From Gracilaria vermiculophylla (Eukaryota > Rhodophyta > Florideophyceae > Gracilariales > Gracilariaceae): 64,000 nt of DNA. Location: NCBI GenBank assembly GCA_019155205.2, contig JAHNZQ020003149.1, positions 269,201-333,200 on the forward strand, read 5' to 3'. The translations under genes and the position numbers were made by a program. The notes beneath the pieces are model-generated. The model was not told the origin of the DNA, did not search any database, and worked only from the letters and a program-made list of their open reading frames with translations. Shown piece after piece: positions 1 to 10,508 of the stretch; within the stretch, counting starts at the first letter, position 1, and each line of letters begins with the position of its first letter.

Positions 1-306
1 TTGTGCAGTGTGCTGCGCCGTGTTCCCTGGAGGTGCAACCGGCTGGGACACCGGCACTTGCGTTGCGGGTGCCAGTGACAGCGGGACAGGCTGCACTCCT
101 GGTGGAGCACGGTAACCGTAGTTTCCTATAGGGAAGCGGAGGTCGCGATACGCGGTTCGATAACTTCTGCTCTCCGTTGGTGTTTCCTCCAGGTCCTGGA
201 AGTTTCTCTCTCTTTCCTGTAGGATGGCGGCCCTCATTGCCGGTGTGAAAGTCGTACAGTGTACGGGCTCTCGTGACAAGCAAATCCTGCAAGGCGGTGG
301 GTAGCC

Positions 307-1080
307 TCAAGGGCTCGCAAATCTGACGCTCCTGAAAGACCCTGCCGAAGCGTACGAAGTGGGAGACGAGGGTGTCCTCATCCTAGACGGTGCTCCCTTA
401 GAAGAGGCGTATGCGAGGGCAAGGGTCTTATGCTCTCCTACGAGCGTGAGCTCGTCAACTTCCTCTGAGGTGCTGGAGTCCACCGTCAGGGCGGATGCCC
501 GACGGGTCCTTAAGGCGGCCGGTTTGTCCAAAAGTGGAGCATGACTGCGGCGAGCGGCACGGTGGGTATCCCCATAGGATTCCGCGAAACGTGCTAACTC
601 CGTATAGATGGTCTTTGGGTGCGTGGTCAAGTGATTACGCACCCTCGCACGTATCGAGAGAAGAGGTCCCTCGACAAACAGCGACTTCAACCGCCGTTCG
701 GGGTACACATTCCCACACCGTAGGGCCTTCGTCCATAGCTTCTGTGAGAACTCCGTCTTGGTCATGCCGGTGTTTTGCCTATAGGAGGTGACTTTGGCAT
801 TAGCATGGGCTATCAACTCGTCCGTGGCGTACCTTATCAGGAGGAAATTGACCACCTCCGGGTACGTCGTCAAGATCTCCGTTCCAGGATCATCCACAAT
901 GGTGCTCTCCTTCGTGAGGCGCGGCCCCACCAGCGAGTGCCTTTGGCCTGTGAGGTAGAACTGAAAGCACCATACGGCGGCACCTTCATGGACACGATTT
1001 GTATTACACGCCGAACGGAAGCGCGTAAGAAAATTCAACACCGAGGTGGGGTCTTCGCCTGAGAAGGAGTGCTTCTTCAT
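307..1080 (-). pseudogene. gypsy gag core domain, copy 1
   Basis: An open frame of 257 codons encoding a retrotransposon capsid-like core. It shares ordered blocks with the frame at 21863-22630: FSGEDP/FSGKDP near the start, EGAAVW/AGAALW, the block TTYPEVVNF/TSYPEVVNF, LWTKALRCGN/LWQKNLRCGN, and VRNHLTTHPK/VRNHSATHPK. The protein would form the particle shell during reverse transcription. It is a fragment: the neighbouring gag pieces are out of frame, and the Ser/Thr-rich tail after residue ~190 is diverged from the other copy. Confidence 0.65.
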
Positions 1081-1117
1081 TTAAATATCCATACGGCGCT
1101 GGATCTTCGTGAGTCGT

Positions 1118-1495
1118 TTAGCGACCAACGCGTCGTAAAAGGATGGAGAGATCATTCAACCTGTAGGTGTCATAATCCACCACTTTGGCGAAGAGGTCAT
1201 TAAGCGGGACGACCTTCGTGACCCTTCTGCTGTTCTCCTTGGGAGGTGTACTGTCCTCCGAGCTGGAGCTGTTTACGGATTCGGAGTCTGAGTTTCTCTC
1301 CGAATCGGTGTCTCGCTTTCTTCTTTTCTCTTTCCGTTTCTTTCGGCGTCTTTCATTGAGTTGGTTTGGGTTACTGACGATACCCCCGTTATCGCGATCC
1401 ACCCGAGGAGTATCCTGTCCTTCTCTCCTAAGATGAATTTCTTCGCGAACCATATCCTGTCCTCCTCCACGGGGCGTCAGGTCCAGACGGTGCAT
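1118..1495 (-). pseudogene. gypsy gag linker, charged
   Basis: A frame of 125 codons with a basic stretch (RRRKKRKEKRRKR) followed by an acidic/Ser run (NSDSESVNSSSSED). It sits between the N-terminal and core gag fragments. The corresponding place in the second gypsy copy (about 22,640-22,960) is also Arg/Ser and Asp/Ser rich. It is most likely a low-complexity hinge of gag, shifted out of frame relative to the core. Confidence 0.4.
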
Positions 1496-1709
1496 AGCAA
1501 GATTCCTGAGGTGGTCCCGTCTCCCTACGGCAGTATCCTTTCCTCCTCTTACGTGGGGGGGGCGGCAGTATCCTTCCCTTCTCTGCCCGGGGTCACCTTA
1601 GGTGTTGATAGAGAGAACTTCTCCTGTACGGATGAATAACTTTGAAACGCCACTGCGGGGAGCATCTGCGTGGTTTGGGAGCGAACTCCCGCACGGATAA
1701 TGTCTAAGA

Positions 1710-2207
1710 TCACCTCGAAGAAAGGATCGGAATCCAGCAAAGCATCCACAGCACAGTGAGCGCTTTCCGTGCGATTTCCTCCACAAGAACGTGGCGGCGC
1801 GCTCCGAAGTGGGCTTCAACACCTGCAGGAATTCTTTCGACCAGTTCTTGTGAGAGCCAGTCCGGAAGGCGTGGGGCTAGCGACTCCAAGAGGGTGTTAG
1901 CCTCCGGTTGTTTCGGTCTCTGCAGCTCCCGAGGTGGTGGCTGCGATGCCGTGTGCGGTATGTCAACCTCGACATCGGCGTTTTCCAGAGGTATCGCAGT
2001 GGATTCCGCTTGCCTCCGATCATGCACTCTCCTAAGGCAATTCCTGAAAAACTCCACAGAGAAGCCCCTATTCCGAAGGAGACTTTCAAGATCATCCAGT
2101 CTGGCGGCCATTTCCTGCGGAGCTCTGGGTTTGCTGCGCCCAGTAACGGAGTTGGTTGCTCGAGGGTCCTGTAGAAGGGTTTCCATTGGGAGTTTTAAGC
2201 CGTCCAC
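1710..2207 (-). pseudogene. gypsy gag N-terminal fragment, copy 1
   Basis: A frame of 165 codons. It contains PRLPDWLSQELVERIPAGVEA, which lines up in position and character with the GERRIPERVNSEVNSRMN segment of the second gypsy copy. No known domain is recognised. It is assigned to gag from its place upstream of the gag core and the shared layout with the copy at 22,961-23,689. Confidence 0.45.
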
Positions 2208-2604
2208 ATAGGAGTAGGTCGTGGGTGATTACCGCCCACCTCCAACTTATCTTCAGGAAGAATGACATTTTTGAATTCTGATCGTTGCAAACTAGAATCG
2301 CTGCTCTGTCTTTACTCTTGCGACTCCTTCAGGAAAATGACCATATAAGTTGGGAGATCATTCGTGGTGCTGTCAGTTCTCCTTTCGAGCTGGCAGTACC
2401 ACGCGGCTCAGTTCATAACATACGAATGCTCCTTACGAGTATCTTGTCGTTAAGCCATATGACATAATCATCTTAGGATCCGCTGTACTACAGGCTGATT
2501 ACGTACCGTACCGGGGGCCCGTCTCGACAGATCTCACTGCTGTAAGAGGTACAGTGCACTTTAAAAGCACATTACCTCTCAAAAGTGCGCCAAAACTGTA
2601 CTGT
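2208..2604. other. Transposon-derived spacer with hairpin
   Basis: No gene is seen. Around 2546-2580 the sequence forms an imperfect hairpin: AGAGGTA pairs with TACCTCT and GTGC with GCAC around an A/T loop. The last bases, up to ACTGT at 2600-2604, probably belong to the front end of the Tc1/mariner element that continues at 8223. Confidence 0.35.
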
Positions 2605-3059
2605 TGTGACAAAGAGTTAATTCATCCACTACTGCAAATACTCATTACCTAGTGCATGTTATCAATGTTTAATGCAACGATATCATCTACTGCTTACGAT
2701 TAATGATTAATGCAATGGAGCTCCTAGCAATCTCAGCAAGTAGACCCACCAGCAAACAAGGCAATGCGAATGCTCACAAATGCTCAACACGCAAATACTC
2801 TTAAAGACATCCGCAAGCCACAATGCCAGAACGGCTTGATGATAGCCTCTGAGCTTTTTACATTGAAGAGGCACAAACCGTCAGTATAAGAACAGCAATA
2901 GATAGACACATAGAACAGAACGAAAAGCAGGAAAGAACCTGCAGAGAATTTGAGCCTTCTGCGAGCACCTGTGCTCTATTCAGTGCCCGTAGAGTAGTGC
3001 CGTGCCTACTGTATCCCTTTACACGCTATCCAACAATATCAGATTTGGAGCTTTCCACA
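2605..3059 (+). repeat. 5' LTR of copia 1
   Basis: This 455-bp direct repeat matches 7768-8222 almost throughout. Differences are scattered substitutions, such as CACTACTGCAAATACTC versus CGCTAATGCAAGTGCTT near the start. It has the expected TG...CA ends. Confidence 0.93.
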
Positions 3060-3072
3060 GTTATGGGCCTAG
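3060..3072 (+). promoter_or_regulatory. Primer-binding site of copia 1 (half-tRNA type)
   Basis: Immediately after the LTR, GTTATGGGCC is complementary to the anticodon loop and stem of initiator tRNA-Met, followed by one mismatch and AG. The Drosophila copia element is known to prime from an internal initiator-tRNA fragment with the same core (GGTTATGGGCCCAG), so half-tRNA priming is inferred here. Confidence 0.8.
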
Positions 3073-3142
3073 GCATATGTTCTACTCCTGGCACTTATAT
3101 GCTACTACCCCCAAGCTTGAAAATTACCACTGATAAGTTCAA

Positions 3143-4175
3143 ATGGAGGAAATGTGTGGCATTATGGGTCACAATCGTTAAATGTTTTGCAAAAGGAGGC
3201 GATAAACGAGCGAAGAGAATCCTTAGTGCACTTAGTTTGACATTTTAAAACGCTTTGGATCATGTCTTTGCATCTCAAGTAGAGCAGTCTATAGCTGTCG
3301 GCATAATTAACGTCGAAGAAGATGACGATGAAACCGAGAATCTGAAGAAGTAAGTGAGCCTTGTCGACGAAATCGTAAATCTTGTTGCCAAAGACTCTCC
3401 GACAGACGGTATTAGGTGGCTCGTCCAAATGATGGGCCAGGTTTTCACATGCACACGAAGATATAGTGAAGCACCGGGTATATTCGCAAGACAGTTCCAA
3501 GCCCTAGCCCGCGATTACTTGAACCATTGCGATACAGCTACGATACAACAAAACAGTCAGAACTTCGCAATGCTGTTGCTCGAAAATTCAAATATCTCTG
3601 CTTCTGTATACAGCTCGATCATTACAAGACTTGTCTCCACCATTACATAGCGATCGAGGAACACCGAAAACAAGATCTTCATTGTTAGCAAGAAGAGGCT
3701 AGAAGTAATCATAGGTAAAGCGCAAAACATCCTGCAGCTATCCGGAAACCAGGAAAACTCATCAAAACTGGAAAACAACCATTTGCCCGAGGCAGAAGAC
3801 ATCATCAACGCAGTATCCAGGACTATCGATGCGAACGATTTCCACGTAAAACAAAATAGGACCATATTTCGCATTACTCTCGAAGACGCTGTAGAGGTGC
3901 TGAAAGATTTTAAGGTTGAAGACGAGGTGAAAGCGAATAGAGAGACGGAAATGAAGAAAATCGGCACAATGCTGGGCAAAAGTGAATGCAACTACCACGA
4001 ACAACACGGATACCGCAACAATCACAACCGCAACAAGCGACACAAAACGCACATACCCGATGGACAAGGTCCCAAGGCAGTCCCAAGGTGCCGCAACTGC
4101 AATCAACCGAATCACTTGTATCGTGATCCCGAATGTATATACAACGTGATCAAGACTCTAATGGAAGGTAAGTAG
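3143..4175 (+). pseudogene. Copia 1 gag, broken
   Basis: Several short frames together span the expected gag position between the primer site and the protease. The last piece (about 3783-4175) ends with an RNA-binding zinc-knuckle-like motif, CRNCNQPNHLYRDPEC, in which the final spacing is longer than the usual CX2CX4HX4C. Stops and frame changes near 3175, 3650 and 3780 mean this copy cannot make a full gag. Confidence 0.6.
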
Positions 4176-4333
4176 ATACATAGCACCGTCATAGAGAAAC
4201 TGCCACCACCGATACGCAACATCTTCAAAGATAAGAATGGAAACCTGCAATCCAAGATTCCCGTAGGCAAACCCATGGCTTCTATCGGCGAAAATATGGC
4301 GAACTCAGAGGTAATTCCCGATACCAATGCAAA

Positions 4334-4843
4334 GTGCAGCAACTCGTATTTTCAAGGAAGGGATTAGATTTGCTCATACCTGATCCCAACCCTATCCTTG
4401 ACGAGGGAGCCCCTACCTCCACAGGAGGAATCGAAAACGCGATCATCTTATGCGATATCCTAGGTATCTCATTTGAGGTAGGACCACCACAAGAACGATA
4501 TTATCACGGCTGGGGAGAGCAATATCTAGGTACAAGAATCACAGTATGTTCATGGACAATAACTGTGCACGATATCCAGACAAAACCGACAAGCTTCACA
4601 TTCGACCTTGTCTCAGGTCAATCCCCACTCATTCTTGGCCAAGAGGTGCGAAGATGGTGTAACAAGTTCAATGTTACCGACCAAAGATACATTGAAATGA
4701 AGCAACCAAGCGACGATGCACATAGGTACCTCTATACCTACATCGACCTCTCCGATGGCAGGCTACGAATAGACATCGCACCGCACCCACTATCGACGAA
4801 ACGTACACTCTTTGGCAACATTCACAAAACTGCAAAACGTTAA
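4334..4843 (+). pseudogene. Copia 1 aspartic protease region
   Basis: An open stretch of about 169 codons. The motif DEGAPTSTGG matches the D-x-G-A active-site loop of retroviral-type aspartic proteases, and a hydrophobic SPLILGQE block follows, as in the C-terminal part of such proteases. It would cleave the gag-pol polyprotein. It is separated from gag and integrase by stop codons, so it is part of an interrupted polyprotein. Confidence 0.6.
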
Positions 4844-4894
4844 CCACTTGTCTTTAGTGAGAGGGTACACAGATACACCCATGCCACAGCCGAC

Positions 4895-5353
4895 ATGTTA
4901 GACAAGGAAATGGAAATAGTAATCAATCAGGTTTATCATGCCTGCAATGTTTGTGCGAAGAACGGCAGACCATTACCATCAAAAAAGGTGTCTCTCACAC
5001 ATGTTAACCAAGCATTCAACTGCGAACTACAAATCGACTTTATGTTCCCAAATATCAGGGGCCAGAAACGCACTGTCATGAACCTAACTGACACGGGTAC
5101 CAACTATACTGAATTAACTTTGTGCAATTCCAGAACAGCAACGACTATGATACACTCCTCGAAGTTATCTGGATCTATCGCCATGGAGCGCCAGACGCAG
5201 TATCAGCTGACGACGAATACAACTGCGTCGAACTCCCTCAATTCCTACGCTAGCACATCATCACTCTCAAACCACGTCCTACCCGACGCCACAACAAAAC
5301 AGGAATCGTGGAACGAAAGAACGCGACCGTTGAAGCAATCATCAGCAAGCTAG
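4895..5353 (+). pseudogene. Copia 1 integrase, N-terminal half
   Basis: The frame shows the end of a HHCC zinc domain (YHACNVCAKNG) and the first acidic residue of the DDE core in QIDFMFPNIRGQKRTVMN. After about codon 90 the sequence loses integrase character, and the remaining core continues in the overlapping frame that opens at 5308, so a frameshift lies near 5170-5300. Confidence 0.55.
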
Positions 5354-7584
5354 ATGACGAACACAGCATTAGCAACACCAAAACGCTACTTAAACGAGCA
5401 TGCTTCCTGTCCAACCTGCTCTCAGGGACCAAACTACTCAGCTCGTTCGAACTCGTCCACGGCTACAGACTCTTCGTTCTGGGTCTTCCTAGCACAACTG
5501 TCATTAAGGAACTCTTGGAAGCACACAAGCAACAACTTGCCACCCTTCAACTACAGCGGGTCCTTCACTCCAAGGCTCATCAGACAAACCAACCTCACCT
5601 ATTCACATCCGGTGAAAGTTTGTGGGTGTATTACAATACCAGCAAGAAAAAAGAAGACGTGGAGTGGATCGCGGCAACTGTCATTGCAGCCCACCCGCAC
5701 TACCTAGAAGTCCGACGCACCTCACGTGGACGTCCAATGCACGTCGCATACGAAGACGTACGGTTCAAACCTTGTGGCCCCCTCGCAGCCGAACTGATGT
5801 CCTGCTCGCTCGAAGAAGAGCTTGCAAAGCTAGATGCAAACAACGGGATATCCGAATCCCTGATCGTCCCAGGTACACAGTCTGCTGTACCTTCTCCCGA
5901 TACAGCCCCTCCTCACGCCAATACGATATCTGGTAGCCACCATGAACAAGCATCCTTCCTCGCGATCGGTACACCATCACTCACCGATCGCCCTGATGAG
6001 GGGGAGCGTGATGTTGGAGAATACGCACTCAGTACCCTTGACAGAAATGACTCGAACATCAACGGAAACGTACTGCAGCGCGATCTATCCCGGGAATTGG
6101 AAAACAAATATCAGGCGATTGGGTCCAAACAAGTCACCGCAACGCACCTGAGTTTCGCGCCACCGTTTATCTTAGAGAACGCGCTAAAGCAAGAGCATGA
6201 CTCAAACTGGACTGAAGCTTACGAAAAAGTTCTGGAATGTGACGTACCTCGCTATGCAAATGTCATCACATCACATGTTGTGTATAAGGTCAAAACCGAT
6301 GAAGATGGCAATCGAAAGATGAAGGCACGCATCGTCTCGCATGGAAACCACGAGAACGAAAAGGACACCGTGAGAAAGGAGTCTTCAAACGCTTCGCAAT
6401 TCGTCGTGAGACTGCTGCTATCGACAGTCACATTACTCGGCTATAGGATCAGCACTGGAGAAATCAAAGGTGCATTCTTACAAAGTGGACCTATTCCGCG
6501 GGACATAGACGTGCGGCTCCTGCGAGAGTGGACTAACAAACGAGGTACGCTCTGGAAACTCCGCAAACTGCCATGCGGCATTGCAGACGCCGGGCGACTA
6601 TGGCAGAAAACCATCGAGACTCGGATGTTAGAGCAAGCCGGAACGGAGAGAGTCCTTGGGATATCGCAGCTAATTATCAAACGCAACGCACACGGGAACA
6701 TTAAGTTACTGATCGATAAGGTCACGGATGACTTTCTGCTCGGTGGCACACGCTCAGCAATGGAGAGCTTCACCACAATACTTAAGCAACGCTTTGATGT
6801 TGGCAAGATTATTATTGACGACAAAATACACTTCGACGGATGCGAGATAGCTCAAGAGGACAACGGTGACATTATTTTATCGATGAGTCGCTACCTAGAA
6901 CGTCCATCTCCGATTGATATCTCAAGAGCACGACGAAAACAGAGACTTGTTTTAGCAACAGAATTAGAAGTTAAACAATATCGATCCCTGGCTGCAACAC
7001 TCATCTATCTAGGTAATGCAGTACTACCACATGCCTCGTACGCAACGTCACTCATGCTACAGATGCTACCCAAGATTTGCGTCAAGGAACTCATCATGGC
7101 AAACGATATCTTAAAGGATATTCTCTCGATGAAGCCCAGGGTCGTCTTTATAGCACCTCCATCATCTGCAGACATAACGGAAGTGATCATCTCCTCATTT
7201 TCGGACGCATCATTTAACCACTCCGATTCAAGCGCATACGGCCAAACAGGATTGGTTACAGGCCTTTGTATCAAGCGCAAAGATGGCGTAGACTTGTTTC
7301 ACGCACTCGACTGGGCAAGTAGCAAACAGAAACGAGTTAGCTACTCACCGTATGGAGCAGAAGTACTAGCCTGCGCAGAAGCAGATGATTTTGGATACTA
7401 TTTGAAGACAGGATTAATGGCCGTGTTCCCGCTAACAAAGGTACGCAACGAGCTCTGTATAGACTCCCGCTGTCTCTATGGCACTGTAACAACGTTGCAT
7501 GAAGCAAGAGACTACCGACTATCCCCAACCGTGCAATGCATTAGAAATAGGTTTGCCTCTCACGAGCTAAACCATATGCGATGA
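5308..7584 (+). CDS. Copia 1 integrase end, reverse transcriptase and RNase H
   Basis: A 758-codon open frame. Residues ~1-55 hold the last part of the integrase core, including the catalytic Glu in VERKNATVEAII (codon just upstream of the frame's first usable start). About 110-200 is a linker, and ~300-600 is a copia-type reverse transcriptase: fingers segment KMKARIVSHGN, catalytic Asp in STGEIKGAFLQSG, and VTDDFLLGG where most copia elements have YVDDML. Residues 640-758 are RNase H, with SDASFNHSDSSAYG and AEVLACAEADD. It copies element RNA in virus-like particles. It is not independently expressed: it lacks its own ATG and is the tail of the broken polyprotein. Confidence 0.85.
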   Translation: MERKNATVEAIISKLDDEHSISNTKTLLKRACFLSNLLSGTKLLSSFELVHGYRLFVLGLPSTTVIKELLEAHKQQLATLQLQRVLHSKAHQTNQPHLFTSGESLWVYYNTSKKKEDVEWIAATVIAAHPHYLEVRRTSRGRPMHVAYEDVRFKPCGPLAAELMSCSLEEELAKLDANNGISESLIVPGTQSAVPSPDTAPPHANTISGSHHEQASFLAIGTPSLTDRPDEGERDVGEYALSTLDRNDSNINGNVLQRDLSRELENKYQAIGSKQVTATHLSFAPPFILENALKQEHDSNWTEAYEKVLECDVPRYANVITSHVVYKVKTDEDGNRKMKARIVSHGNHENEKDTVRKESSNASQFVVRLLLSTVTLLGYRISTGEIKGAFLQSGPIPRDIDVRLLREWTNKRGTLWKLRKLPCGIADAGRLWQKTIETRMLEQAGTERVLGISQLIIKRNAHGNIKLLIDKVTDDFLLGGTRSAMESFTTILKQRFDVGKIIIDDKIHFDGCEIAQEDNGDIILSMSRYLERPSPIDISRARRKQRLVLATELEVKQYRSLAATLIYLGNAVLPHASYATSLMLQMLPKICVKELIMANDILKDILSMKPRVVFIAPPSSADITEVIISSFSDASFNHSDSSAYGQTGLVTGLCIKRKDGVDLFHALDWASSKQKRVSYSPYGAEVLACAEADDFGYYLKTGLMAVFPLTKVRNELCIDSRCLYGTVTTLHEARDYRLSPTVQCIRNRFASHELNHMR

Positions 7585-7767
7585 ATAGCTGGAGAATGCA
7601 ACCCGCCTGATGCGCTTACAAAGAGCAACAAAAAAACCTGGTCGTTGTTCAACGAGATATTAGCCAACGGAGTACTTTGCATCAGCCTCGAGTCTTGATA
7701 CGCTGTGGACAGTGAACTATGGCAATAACGAGCTCGCTCGAAGACAAATTAGAGCGATCCGGGGGGA

Positions 7768-8222
7768 TGTGACTGTGAGTTAATTCATCCGCTAATGCAA
7801 GTGCTTAATACCTTGTGCATGTTATCAATGTTCAATGCAACGATATCATCTACTGCTTACGATAAATGATTAATGCAATGGAGCTCCTAGCAAACTCAGC
7901 AAGTAGACCCACCAGCAAACAAGGCAATGCGAATCCTCACAAATGCTCAATACGCAAATACTCTTAAAAACATCCGCAAGCCACAATGCCAGAACGGCTT
8001 GGTGATAGCCAATGAGCTTTTTACTTCGAAGAGGCGCAAACCGTCAGTATAAGAACAGCAATAGATAGACACATAGAACAGAACGAGACGCAAGAAAGAA
8101 CCTGCAGAGAATTTGAGCCTTCTGCGAGCACTTGTGCTCTATTCAGTGCCCGTAGAGTAGTGCCGTGTCTACTGTATCCCTTTACACATTATCCAACAAT
8201 GTCAGATTTGGAGCTTTCCACA
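7768..8222 (+). repeat. 3' LTR of copia 1
   Basis: The 455-bp partner of the repeat at 2605-3059. It is preceded by the purine tract CCGGGGGGA (7759-7767), used to prime plus-strand synthesis, and followed by the target duplication ACTGT. Confidence 0.93.
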
Positions 8223-9400
8223 ACTGTAGACTAGATTTTACTCATAGTCTTTGTAGAATCGTTTCAAAAGGATTTGTACACCGTATTCTTTCTAGTAAAA
8301 ATGGCTCGAGGTCCGCCCCTTTTCTAGCATAAACAGCTTAAAATCGTCAATTCAAACGCCGAGAAACATTATAACAGTGCTACCGCTAAAAAATTAAAGC
8401 TTTCTAGCGTCACAATTGCTACTTTTCTCAAAAACCCGACTCTATATGGCTGTAAACGATCTCCGGGACGCCCAAAGAAGCTCAACCCAGCTGATAAAAG
8501 AAGAATTGAGAGGAAGTTTTACAAAGCAAAAGTATCGTGCAAAAAGATTGGAATTAATCTCAATCTCAACGTTGCTAAATCTACTATGCGGAGGCAGTTA
8601 AACAGCACAAATTTATTTAAATATAAAGCAAATGAAAAAAACTTTCTTTCTCCAAGACCATCACAAGCAAAATAGAGTCGACTGGTGTGCTGGAAAAGCC
8701 TACTGGAAAAAAGAATGGGAAAATGTTATTTTTACTGATAAGAAAAGTTCAATTTGGACGGACCAGATTGCTACAAATTTTATTGGCACGATCTTCGAAA
8801 GGAACGTCATGAGTTTTATACCAGGCATTCAAGTGAGGGCTCTGTAATGGTTTGGGCAAGCATTTCTAAAAAAGGTCTCACGGAAATTGCCTTTATTGAA
8901 ACAAACATGAATGCCGAAAATTATCAAGAAGTTCTATACAATTATTTGCTAGCGTTTGGATTATGTTTTCATGAAGAAAATTTCATTTTTCAACAGGATA
9001 ATGCGCCTGCACACACTTCATTTTTCACCAAAAATGACTACAGGAGTTTAAAGTATCTGTTTTAGAGTAGCCAGCGCGCTTACCAGATTTGAACCCTATT
9101 GAAAAGTTTTGGAGATTATTGGCGAGGATGGTTTATGCGCATGGAAGGCAATTTGAGACAGTTTTTGAACTTAAAAACTGTATTAAAAAATGCTGGAAAT
9201 CTATAACAGTTTCAAATGTAGAAACGTACACCAATTTGATGCCAAAAAGTTGTATTGGAGTTACACAGCAAAAAGGATGCAAAATAAACTATTAAGCGTC
9301 GCACAGTAAAGACTTGTTAGTGATGATCATGTGTTTCTGAAACGGTTTTTTGACTTTACTTTTTTCTGAAACCTATTTTTATTGGCGTACAGTATACATT
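8223..9400 (+). mobile_element. Tc1/mariner-family DNA transposon, decayed
   Basis: The region holds a frameshifted DDE transposase (8301-9295) and a downstream flank with GTACAGTATACATTT near 9387. The motif GTGCGCCAA just before copia 1 (2587-2595) resembles the reverse complement of TTGGCGTAC at about 9381-9389, so the two may be the element's inverted ends with copia 1 inserted between the left end and the gene. The exact ends are uncertain. Confidence 0.6.
8301..9295 (+). pseudogene. Tc1/mariner transposase, frameshifted
   Basis: Starts at an ATG (MARGPPLF then a stop). Across three frames one sees an N-terminal helix-turn-helix pair with the AT-hook-like linker SPGRPKKLNPADKR, then the DDE core: VIFTDKK (first Asp), WASISKKGL, FQQDNAPAHTS (second Asp), and LPDLNPIEKFWRLL (Glu). 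Spacing between the last two acidic residues is about 34, as in Tc1 elements. Several shifts and stops (for example near 8330, 8840 and 9065) make it non-functional. The active protein would cut and paste the element at TA sites. Confidence 0.75.
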
Positions 9401-10237
9401 TGGTAGTTTTTGGAGATTCCACAGCATGTATGTTTTTGAAAAAATCTGTAACTGTACCAATTAACAAAAATAATGCTCAATTCTACAATCCCTCAAGCAC
9501 AATATCACCTTAGAATCTGCTGTATTACATTTCCTCACGATACTTGTCGCAACCGCCTTCTTTTCCGCGTGCAATGAAAACAACTTTCTGCAAGTCAGAA
9601 CGCCACTTTACCTGCTGTTTATCTCTACTAGCTTTTCCCGTGGGGTTCCAGATTCACAAGAATGGTCCTTACAAATACAGTTTAATACAATATTGTGTCA
9701 GCCGAACAATTAACCACCGAAAACGTTCTTTTTTTTTTCTTCTGCTCTTGCACCTCATGCACGCAATCAATACATTTTCGAGACAACTACATAATATGTA
9801 CGTCAGTGATTGACTTCAATGAAAAATCTTGCAATACAGGTAAACATTTACAAGTCAAAGCACTGAAAAAAAGATTACAAAGAATAAAAACAATAGACCA
9901 AAAATATAAATTGCGCATACGTTTGTTATGGTACTTTCTGCAAGAAGGTGCATTTGTAGTACAAAAACCCAAGTATTGTGCGCTTTGATGTTTCTTCATC
10001 AGACTCCTCAATCCGACAAGAACTTGACTGCCATCATCTCCTACGTTGTAGTGTCGGTGAGCTGCAAATGGAAGACACTATCAGCTGCACTTCAACACCT
10101 TCAGTACGGTACCTTTGGCAGGCACGTGAGCGGCCAAAGCTCAGCTGTTAACCAACGTGAGTACTTTTTCCAGAAGACAGTGACCCCGTGTCCGAGTCCT
10201 GTCACGGCAACCCCCCCACAGTTGAGTTCATTGTCAA
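9296..10237. other. Spacer, AT-rich
   Basis: Nothing recognisable as a gene. It contains the 3' flank of the mariner element. A 21-bp sequence at 9509-9529 matches 2472-2492 with three mismatches. Confidence 0.4.
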
Positions 10238-10367
10238 CGACCGAATTCTGGCTACTCACTGGAACGGGCAACAATGTCCGCACGTTCCACCCAACAGTGC
10301 GAAATAAAGAAACGACCGGCAGTTCCATCCCACTCGACTCTCCGGAGTCAAGCCGACTATCCTTTCA
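10238..10367 (+). repeat. 130-bp LTR of copia family 3 (5' LTR, internal part lost in gap)
   Basis: It matches 31444-31573 closely along the full 130 bp. It ends in TTTCA, directly followed by a tRNA primer site, which identifies it as a 5' LTR. The first base pair is CG instead of TG. Confidence 0.75.
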
Positions 10368-10380
10368 TGGTAGCATCGCT
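10368..10380 (+). promoter_or_regulatory. Primer-binding site, 3' end of initiator tRNA-Met
   Basis: TGGTAGCATCGCT is perfectly complementary to the 3' end of the initiator tRNA encoded at 34651-34723 (AGCGATGCTA plus the added CCA). It begins at the first base after the LTR. Confidence 0.85.
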
Positions 10381-10385
10381 ACCCT

Positions 10386-10485
10386 NNNNNNNNNNNNNNN
10401 NNNNNNNNNNNNNNNNNNNNNNNNNNNNNNNNNNNNNNNNNNNNNNNNNNNNNNNNNNNNNNNNNNNNNNNNNNNNNNNNNNNNN
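10386..10485. other. Assembly gap 1 (100 N)
   Basis: Exactly 100 unknown bases. It is followed at once by a 60-bp, almost pure C tract (10486-10545), which probably caused the sequencing break. Confidence 0.99.
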
Positions 10486-10508
10486 CCCCCCCCCCCCACC
10501 CCCCCCCC

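Larger units (their letters stand above)
1..2207 (-). mobile_element. Ty3/gypsy-type element 1, gag part only (runs off left edge)
   Basis: A decayed minus-strand LTR-retrotransposon gag region, family-related to the chromovirus at 17-23.8 kb. Reading from right to left, an N-terminal part (2207-1710) is followed by a Lys/Arg/Ser/Glu-rich linker (1495-1118) and the gag core (1080-307). The pieces lie in different frames, so the copy is broken. The pol region should lie left of base 1, outside the window. No LTR was identified between 2208 and 2604. The assignment rests on clear protein similarity to the second gag copy, whose own pol identifies it as Ty3/gypsy. Confidence 0.7.
2605..8222 (+). 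mobile_element. Ty1/copia retrotransposon 1, full length
   Basis: A structurally complete element of 5618 bp. The two LTRs are each 455 bp (2605-3059 and 7768-8222), start TGTGAC, end CA and are very similar. A perfect 5-bp target duplication, ACTGT, flanks it (2600-2604 and 8223-8227). The primer-binding site at 3060-3072 matches the anticodon region of initiator tRNA-Met, and a purine run (CCGGGGGGA) precedes the 3' LTR. Domain order is gag, protease, integrase, reverse transcriptase, RNase H, which defines Ty1/copia. Gag and the protease-integrase part are interrupted by stops and frameshifts, but RT-RNase H stays open for 758 codons. Equal LTR lengths and the clean duplication suggest a fairly recent insertion. 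Confidence 0.92.
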
